NCBI RefSeq assembly: GCF_020923435.1 | Contig: NZ_CP087263.1 | Coordinates: 2,623,970 to 2,687,969, forward strand | DNA: 64,000 bases | From: Brevibacillus humidisoli | GTDB taxonomy: Bacteria > Bacillota > Bacilli > Brevibacillales > Brevibacillaceae | Reading direction: 5' to 3' | Shown: one piece after another, positions 58,727 to 64,000 of the stretch | Position numbering within the stretch: position 1 is the first letter of the stretch | Layout: each line of letters starts with the position of its first letter | Notes under the pieces: model-generated | Told to the model about the DNA's origin: nothing | Seen by the model: the letters and a program-made list of their open reading frames with translations, nothing else | The model's database searches: none | Translations under genes and position numbers: made by a program

Positions 58727-59510
58727 ACGTAATCACGTCCATCGGGTCGACAAACTGCTCCTTTTGTCGAAGCGCGAGATACAGATAACGTGTACTGCCA
58801 GTAAACGTTTTGGCCTTGCCGAGCACATCACCCGGATTGACCCAGTCGTTGACGACCACCTCCGCTGTTTCCACGTTTCCATACCAAACCTCTCGCTCCG
58901 AGGCTAGCTTGACCACGATGGTCGTGCCAAATCCCGGTTTCTCACCGACATAGGTTACCCATCCGGTTTCTCCATTGATCACTTGACCGCTCTCTCCCAC
59001 GTCTATCACCACCTTGGCGCTAGAGGGATCGTAAGGTTTGACCAGTCTCCATTCTTGTGGAAACCGCCAGACGGGATGAGGAGCGGTCTGGGAAGCAGGA
59101 TCTGCTGCTTGGTCGGGAGTCAGGACCGGAAGTATGCTGGGACTGCTGCCGAAGCGGGACTCGTACCAGGCCGCCACCCCTTCAAAATTAAAGTCGCGGG
59201 TCATAATCTGGCGGGCTGTCTCTTTCCAGGGGGAAGGAAAAGGGACCGCTGACTGAAAGAACAGATAGGCTGCACCGAGGATCAACAATGCCCCTACAGC
59301 CTGCATGCCTAGCACTTCCCGTGTCTGTGGTCCCGATCCGCGGCTGTCGTCGCCATATGAACCGCCAAACACTCGTCCCACGGTATAGGACTCTTCAATG
59401 GGATCATTGAGCTCGTGTATATAAGGAGGCAGACTGTCCCGCGTCTGCAGCCGAATCTGCTCCATCCGCTCCCGCCGTCTCTCCCTTACGCGTTCCACTT
59501 CATCAAACAT
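58719..59510 (-). CDS. spoIVFA: SpoIVFA-like regulator of SpoIVFB (LytM-type domain)
   Basis: 263 residues from the ATG at 59510. A charged cytosolic N terminus (EVERVRERRRERMEQIRLQT), one TM segment (about residues 72-92), and an extracytosolic M23/LytM-like domain (VINGETGWVTYVGEKPGFG, DWVNPGDVLGKAK) without complete zinc ligands. It anchors and inhibits SpoIVFB and is a target of SpoIVB, a step timed by BofC, also encoded here. Confidence 0.9.
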   Translation of the reverse strand: MFDEVERVRERRRERMEQIRLQTRDSLPPYIHELNDPIEESYTVGRVFGGSYGDDSRGSGPQTREVLGMQAVGALLILGAAYLFFQSAVPFPSPWKETARQIMTRDFNFEGVAAWYESRFGSSPSILPVLTPDQAADPASQTAPHPVWRFPQEWRLVKPYDPSSAKVVIDVGESGQVINGETGWVTYVGEKPGFGTTIVVKLASEREVWYGNVETAEVVVNDWVNPGDVLGKAKTFTGSTRYLYLALRQKEQFVDPMDVITFE

Positions 59511-59599
59511 AGACATCTCCCCTCCGACCGGACGTTTGTACCATCCTATGACTTGTACACCTGCTTTATGCTGTCGTGAGGAGTGCCTTCCCTTTACAA

Positions 59600-59632
59600 A
59601 AAGAAAAGCAGTCTCTTCTGAAGAGACTGCTT
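59600..59632 (-). terminator. Rho-independent terminator of the cold-shock gene
   Basis: AAGCAGTCTC and GAGACTGCTT pair; the minus strand ends TTTTCTTTTTG. Begins 19 bases past the stop codon. Confidence 0.9.
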
Positions 59633-59650
59633 GCCGATCAGTGTGCCGAT

Positions 59651-59851
59651 TTACAGCTTGATGACATTGGCTGCTTGCGGACCACGGTTACCTTGTACGA
59701 TTTCAAATTCCACTCGTTGACCTTCTTCGAGGGTTTTGAAACCCGGCGATTGGATCGCACTGTAATGAACGAATACGTCATCTCCGCCTTCTACCTGGAT
59801 GAAGCCGTATCCTTTTTCAGCGTTAAACCATTTTACCGTACCTTGTTGCAT
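59651..59851 (-). CDS. Cold-shock protein (CspA family)
   Basis: 66 residues from the ATG at 59851 (AGGAGG site). OB fold with RNP1 [10 protein letters not shown] and RNP2 VFVHYSAI. An RNA chaperone; monocistronic, with its own terminator. Confidence 0.96.
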   Translation of the reverse strand: MQQGTVKWFNAEKGYGFIQVEGGDDVFVHYSAIQSPGFKTLEEGQRVEFEIVQGNRGPQAANVIKL

Positions 59852-59940
59852 GTAAACAAACCTCCTACACATATCCGCCGTTGACGCGGCGCTAAAGTCG
59901 GGTTAACCGTTTTACTCCTTGACAACTTGCTGGTAACGAT

Positions 59941-59998
59941 AAAAACCGTACAGCAGCAAGAGATTTGATCACATGGTGACATCTCTTACCTGTACGGT
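59941..59998 (-). terminator. Long hairpin terminator, probably ending the rodA transcript
   Basis: ACCGTACAG and CTGTACGGT pair, with an inner AAGAGAT/ATCTCTT stem; the minus strand continues TTTTTATC. It lies 120 bases after rodA and upstream of the cold-shock gene. Confidence 0.75.
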
Positions 59999-60120
59999 CA
60001 AATCAGCCAATCCATCAAATCACTTGGACCCGTAAAATGGTTAACTTACTTCAGATGATAGCATATCTTCATCCTTTTGTCACGTCCGTTTTTGCGGACA
60101 ACGGCAGGCATGTAAACGAT

Positions 60121-61251
60121 TTAGTCAAACATCAGCTTTTGCTTTCGCATGCCGATATTGAGTACAATCCCCATAATCAGGAAGTTGCTGATCAGCGAAC
60201 TCCCCCCATAGCTGATAAACGGCAGCGGCAGCCCGGTGATCGGCATCAATTGGATGGTCATACCGATGTTCTCAAATACCTGGAAGGTGAGCATCCCTAC
60301 GACCCCTGCCACCACATAGGAACCAAATGCGTCCTTTGCTTCCATGGCAATCCGAATCATGCGGTAGATCAAGAAGAAAAACAACATCATCAAGATGCCC
60401 GCTCCGATAAAGCCCATTCTCTCCGCGATAACAGTAAAGATGAAGTCACTCTCGCCAACCGGCACCCAACCGTAGCTGGCTTGGGTAGCGGTATTCACAC
60501 CTTTTCCCATCAACTGTCCGGAACCAATGGCGATCAGCGATTGCTTCAATTGAAACCCTCGTCCCATCGCTTCCAGATCGGGGTTAAGCCAATAGACGAT
60601 TCGGTCCCATTGATACGGCTTGATAATCTTGAAAAACAGATCATCTCGATAGAAATACAGGACCGTCATCGTGGCCAGAAAACTGCCAACCAAAGAGCCC
60701 AGGTACAGGACATGTCGCAGGCGGATACCGCCAACTACCAGCATCGTCGTCAGGATGCCCACATAGACCATCGACGTTCCGAGATCTGGCTGAATCAGAA
60801 CGAGTAAAAGTGGTACAATGACCAAGAGGGCTGGCGGTATCAGCTGATAAAATGCCCCAAAGCGATCCGGGTTTTCGCTGTTTTTGGACAGGTAGCGGGC
60901 TACGGCCAAGATGATGAACAATTTGACAACTTCCGAAGGTTGAAACAGCACGGGCCCTAAGTCGTACCAACTGTGCGCATTGTTAATCGGCTTGGTGAAG
61001 AGGACGCCGACCAGAAGGACCAGTCCGAAGCCGTACAATAAGTAGGCCAAACTTTTATACAATTGATAATCAACCAACAGGCTGACGCCCAGGACGACAA
61101 AACCGAGCACATACCAAACCACCTGCTTTTGCGCTGTTTCTATGCCCGCTCCCGATCCGGAAATGCCCAGATAACTAAAGGCTCCCAGTCCGACGAAGAT
61201 CAACAGGATGGTCCAGTCCAGTTCCTTCAGATGACGTTTCTCCAGGTCCAT
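60121..61251 (-). CDS. rodA: RodA/FtsW-family SEDS peptidoglycan polymerase
   Basis: 376 residues, about ten TM segments. SEDS features: LVLIQPDLGTSMVYVGI (catalytic Asp region), AERMGFIGAGILM and the C-terminal LPFISYGGSSLISNFLIMGI. The GIDENTITY near PBP2 (mrdA, also in this cluster) suggests the elongation enzyme RodA rather than FtsW or SpoVE. Separated from minD by a terminator and about 200 bases. Confidence 0.9.
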   Translation of the reverse strand: MDLEKRHLKELDWTILLIFVGLGAFSYLGISGSGAGIETAQKQVVWYVLGFVVLGVSLLVDYQLYKSLAYLLYGFGLVLLVGVLFTKPINNAHSWYDLGPVLFQPSEVVKLFIILAVARYLSKNSENPDRFGAFYQLIPPALLVIVPLLLVLIQPDLGTSMVYVGILTTMLVVGGIRLRHVLYLGSLVGSFLATMTVLYFYRDDLFFKIIKPYQWDRIVYWLNPDLEAMGRGFQLKQSLIAIGSGQLMGKGVNTATQASYGWVPVGESDFIFTVIAERMGFIGAGILMMLFFFLIYRMIRIAMEAKDAFGSYVVAGVVGMLTFQVFENIGMTIQLMPITGLPLPFISYGGSSLISNFLIMGIVLNIGMRKQKLMFD

Positions 61252-61378
61252 CTCTTCCCTCCCTCTGGACGTAAGACAAGTTAGCCTCTCCGAATTCAGT
61301 AAAACACGTATCGGTTGACAGCCGACGTCGCTTTCGAAACCAAGTATGCTGCGTGAGTACTCGCTGCTTCGTCAGCCG

Positions 61379-61409
61379 TAAAAAAGAAACAGGAGCCTGC
61401 CCCTGTTCC
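61379..61409 (-). terminator. Rho-independent terminator after minD
   Basis: AACAGG and CCTGTT pair with an inner GC stem; the minus strand ends TTTCTTTTTT. About 40 bases beyond the minD stop codon. Confidence 0.85.
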
Positions 61410-61451
61410 GTCTCTCCTCTTGAAACAAACCCGTTTCTTGCGGAATACCGC

Positions 61452-62246
61452 TTATGTCAGCCCCAGAAATTTCCGCATGCGACTGAATACGCCCTTCTTT
61501 TCTTCCAGGGGCAGAAGTGGCACGGACTCACCCAGCAATCGCCGTGCTATATTGCGGTACGCGATCGCGGCACGAGATTCGTGGTTCATCACAGCCGGTT
61601 CACCTGCATTAGCTGACTTGATCACATACTCATCATCCGGCACGACCCCGATTAAGTCAATGGCCAACACTGCCAGTATATCTTCCACATCCAGCATGTC
61701 GCCGCTTTTCACCATGTGATGCCGGACACGGTTGATAACCAGTTTGGGCATCCCCACTTTTTCCCGTTCCAATAGTCCGATGATTCGGTCAGCATCTCGA
61801 ACCGCCGCTTTCTCTGGCGTGGTCACCACAATGGCCTGATCCGCACCAACCACGGCATTGCGGAATCCCTGTTCAATGCCTGCCGGACAATCGATGATCA
61901 CATAATCATACTCGCGTTTTAGTTGGGTAACGATCTCTTCCATCTGCTCCGGGGTTACTGCACTTTTGTCCTTGGTTTGAGCAGCCGGCAAGAGCGCCAG
62001 ATTCTCGAAGCGCTTGTCATTAATCAACGCTTTTTGCAGGGCACATGTGCCAGTCGCAACGTCGACCAGATCGTACAGGATACGGTTTTCCAGTCCCATC
62101 ACCACGTCGAGATTGCGCAAACCGATGTCCGTATCGACCATACACACTTTTTGTCCGAGCAGTGACAAGGCACTTCCGATGTTTGCCGAAGTCGTCGTTT
62201 TCCCTACTCCGCCTTTGCCTGAAGTTACGACAATCGCTAAGCCCAC
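61452..62246 (-). CDS. minD: Septum-site determining ATPase MinD
   Basis: 264 residues. Deviant Walker A TSGKGGVGKTTTS, Walker B region IIDCPAGIEQGF, and the C-terminal amphipathic membrane-targeting helix (KKGVFSRMRKFLGL). Recruits MinC to the membrane. GTG start after AGGAGG. Confidence 0.96.
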   Translation of the reverse strand: MGLAIVVTSGKGGVGKTTTSANIGSALSLLGQKVCMVDTDIGLRNLDVVMGLENRILYDLVDVATGTCALQKALINDKRFENLALLPAAQTKDKSAVTPEQMEEIVTQLKREYDYVIIDCPAGIEQGFRNAVVGADQAIVVTTPEKAAVRDADRIIGLLEREKVGMPKLVINRVRHHMVKSGDMLDVEDILAVLAIDLIGVVPDDEYVIKSANAGEPAVMNHESRAAIAYRNIARRLLGESVPLLPLEEKKGVFSRMRKFLGLT

Positions 62247-62264
62247 TGCGCTAACCTCCTCTTC

Positions 62265-62945
62265 CTACACACCAAAAGCTTTTTTCCATCCAATATCCGG
62301 GCGGACGCGATGAAGGTAGTTCATCTTGGCCACCATCATTTTGCCGTCTTCTACGTAAGCAAATTCGGCCGAGCCTTGCTTATCCGCCCACTCCTCACCA
62401 GGACGACTGATCACTTCTGCAATCCGCAGTTGGGTCGGTTCCAGCGAGGCCGAAGCGATTACCGTGGCATCGTCTCCATTTGCCCCTGCATGAGCAACTC
62501 CTCGCAGGGCTCCCATCACGTAGATGTTGCCGGTACTCCGCACCGTCCCTCCGGGATTGACGTCTCCCAGCAGCAAAATGTCGCCGTCAAACTCCAGCAC
62601 TTGCCCGGAGCGGATCGTCCGTGTTTCTATCATGAATTTTGATTTTTCCCGTTCTGCAAACGCCTCCTCTTTGGAGATCACGTCAGCATCGATCGTATGG
62701 ATGACCAGATTCCCTTTTTGCCGAATGATCTGCGTTAGCTGTTCTTGCTGTTCCGGAGTACAGTACCGTTTGCCCATTCGAAGCGAGACACGGATCAGTG
62801 GACCGGTCAAGATTTGCTGGTGACTGTGTTCAATCTTCTCTCGCAGATCGGTTATCAATTCGTCAAAGGAACATGTATCGTCCATGAAGAAAACGAGTCC
62901 GTCTTTTGTTCCTTTGATCGTCACTTTACTTCTGGTTGTGGTCAT
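62265..62945 (-). CDS. minC: Septum-site determining protein MinC
   Basis: 226 residues. FtsZ-inhibiting N-terminal domain (KVTIKGTKDGLVFFMDDTCS) and C-terminal beta-helix (IRSGQVLEFDGDILLLGDVN, GALRGVAHAGANGDDAT). 18 bases before minD; same operon. Confidence 0.95.
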   Translation of the reverse strand: MTTTRSKVTIKGTKDGLVFFMDDTCSFDELITDLREKIEHSHQQILTGPLIRVSLRMGKRYCTPEQQEQLTQIIRQKGNLVIHTIDADVISKEEAFAEREKSKFMIETRTIRSGQVLEFDGDILLLGDVNPGGTVRSTGNIYVMGALRGVAHAGANGDDATVIASASLEPTQLRIAEVISRPGEEWADKQGSAEFAYVEDGKMMVAKMNYLHRVRPDIGWKKAFGV

Positions 62946-63084
62946 CAGCCTGTTTCACCTCGACCGTTACCATTCGCCACAGAGGGAAAAGAATCCTGCT
63001 CTGCTGAGAAAATTTGCCCCACCGGGACGTCTTGACCTCTGCCGTAAGGTAACTTGCATTGTTGCCCTAATGGTACCAGCAGCC

Positions 63085-64000
63085 TTAACGAACAGTCGTC
63101 TGAGATGCAGAGGCTGTTGACGACAGCGGATACAGTTGGTGATAGGCCTCCAAAATCTCCCTGGCGATCGGCCCGGACGAATCAGAACCATGGCCGCCTT
63201 TCGGTACGATCACCACAAACGATACCTGTGGATTCTCATACGGAGCGTATCCGACAATCAGTGAATTGTCTTCGGTGGAACCCGTTTGTGCCGTACCGGT
63301 TTTGGCCGCAACGGTAAAGGGGAGGTCTTTAAACGAGTAGTATGCCGTTCCGCCCGGCTCCGTGACCATCCTCATCCCTTCCTGAATCACTGTGAGCCAC
63401 TTGGGATCGATTTCGATCCGGTTTAACACATCCGGTTTTACTGTCGTAAGTACCGGCCCCGGCTGACTTGGATCGGTTGTGCCCTTGCGAATTTCTTTGA
63501 CAAAATGCGGCCGCAGGCGGTAGCCGTCATTAGCAATTGTGGAGACGTACTGCGCCAACTGCATCGGTGTAAAGTTGTCGTACTGGCCGATAAAGGCATG
63601 CGCCAGGTTGCCCAGATAGTCGTAGCTGGAAAACCAGCCGGTAATCTCACCGGGTAGGTCAACGCCTGTTTTGACACCTAATCCAAACTGTGCGTTGTAG
63701 TAGTCGAGAACGGCAAACTGTGTCTTGTAGCTTTTGTTCTGACTGTACGCCTTTTCAGCCAGACGCATGGCCATCGTATACATATAGGTGTTGTTCGATA
63801 CCTTCAGGGCACGTCTGGCATCAACGGAACCATGGCCGCCCGCCTTCCAGTTGCGCATATAGACGTTTCCCACCATTAACCCGCCGCTGTCAAAAATCGT
63901 TTCTCTGGGAGTGGTCAATCCCTCCTGCAGGGCAATCATCACGGAAATCGGCTTGACCGTGGAGCCAGGTGCATAAGCGGCGTTGATCAGATCATTGCGC
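63085..64000 (-). CDS. mrdA: Class B penicillin-binding protein 2, C-terminal part (5' end outside window)
   Basis: The right edge cuts the gene; 305 residues are visible. Transpeptidase motifs: SxxK in AYAPGSTVKPIS, SxN in LKVSNNTYMY, and KTG in VAAKTGTAQTG. A D,D-transpeptidase for side-wall elongation, working with RodA. First visible gene of the leftward min-side cluster; mreBCD would be expected beyond the edge. Confidence 0.93.
   Translation of the reverse strand, partial: RNDLINAAYAPGSTVKPISVMIALQEGLTTPRETIFDSGGLMVGNVYMRNWKAGGHGSVDARRALKVSNNTYMYTMAMRLAEKAYSQNKSYKTQFAVLDYYNAQFGLGVKTGVDLPGEITGWFSSYDYLGNLAHAFIGQYDNFTPMQLAQYVSTIANDGYRLRPHFVKEIRKGTTDPSQPGPVLTTVKPDVLNRIEIDPKWLTVIQEGMRMVTEPGGTAYYSFKDLPFTVAAKTGTAQTGSTEDNSLIVGYAPYENPQVSFVVIVPKGGHGSDSSGPIAREILEAYHQLYPLSSTASASQTTVR

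Noticed and set aside
60037-60807. 256-residue plus-strand frame opposite rodA
   Set aside because: The minus strand encodes all SEDS motifs; the plus frame is polar, low-complexity and has no promoter or ribosome site.

Overview
The window reads as a chromosomal segment of an endospore-forming member of the Bacillales, moderately G+C rich, most like the Brevibacillus/Aneurinibacillus side of Paenibacillaceae. This is inferred from gene order and protein content, not from a marker gene. Supporting points are the sporulation genes (spoVB, bofC, a safA-like gene, a cotS-like kinase, spo0B, spoIVFA/FB, a spoIID/lytB-type gene), separate rather than fused secD and secF, an L27 with a cleavable N-terminal extension next to its protease Prp, and a SAM-I riboswitch.

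Layout, left to right. Bases 1-1921 hold rel (cut by the window edge). Its usual partners recJ-apt lie at 12069-14965; about 10 kb of accessory DNA separates them. This holds a MarR-controlled multidrug efflux operon, a BlaR1/MecR1-like antirepressor with a frameshifted MecI/BlaI repressor gene and two well-formed operator boxes, and an IS1182-family element split by a 1219-bp IS3-family element. Bases 12069-24266 are a conserved Bacillales block: apt, recJ, a cation diffusion facilitator, secF, secD, comN, spoVB, a YrbG-like gene, corA, a YrzE-like gene, yajC, tgt.

The expected tgt-queA link is broken at 24.4-29.8 kb by a small SH3-like gene with a structured 3' region, an Asp/Glu racemase, an unusual fusion of a MurF-like ligase with a YheC/YheD ATP-grasp domain, and a secreted M28 peptidase. 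Conserved order resumes with queA, a SpoIID/LytB protein, a DUF2905 gene, ruvB, ruvA and ruvC. It continues with a GlnK/GlnL-like two-component pair, bofC, a TetR-flavin monooxygenase pair with matching operator palindromes, a secreted 5'-nucleotidase-like protein, and the spore-coat pair cotS-like/safA-like, the latter carrying two runs of tandem repeats.

From 46.6 kb: ilvE, then pheA-thrB-thrC-hom-ACT regulator (read leftward, a threonine/phenylalanine operon with its own promoter). Upstream is a small rightward gene and a complete SAM-I riboswitch with promoter and terminator pointing left but with no leftward gene directly behind it. Then obg, spo0B, rpmA, prp, rplU, rng, spoIVFB, spoIVFA, a cold-shock gene, rodA, minD, minC and the start-truncated mrdA (PBP2), the familiar mre-min-spoIVF-rplU-obg neighbourhood.

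The least explained parts are the MurF/YheCD-racemase pair, the apparently ownerless SAM riboswitch, and the broken repressor with intact operators. No tRNA, rRNA or CRISPR array was seen.
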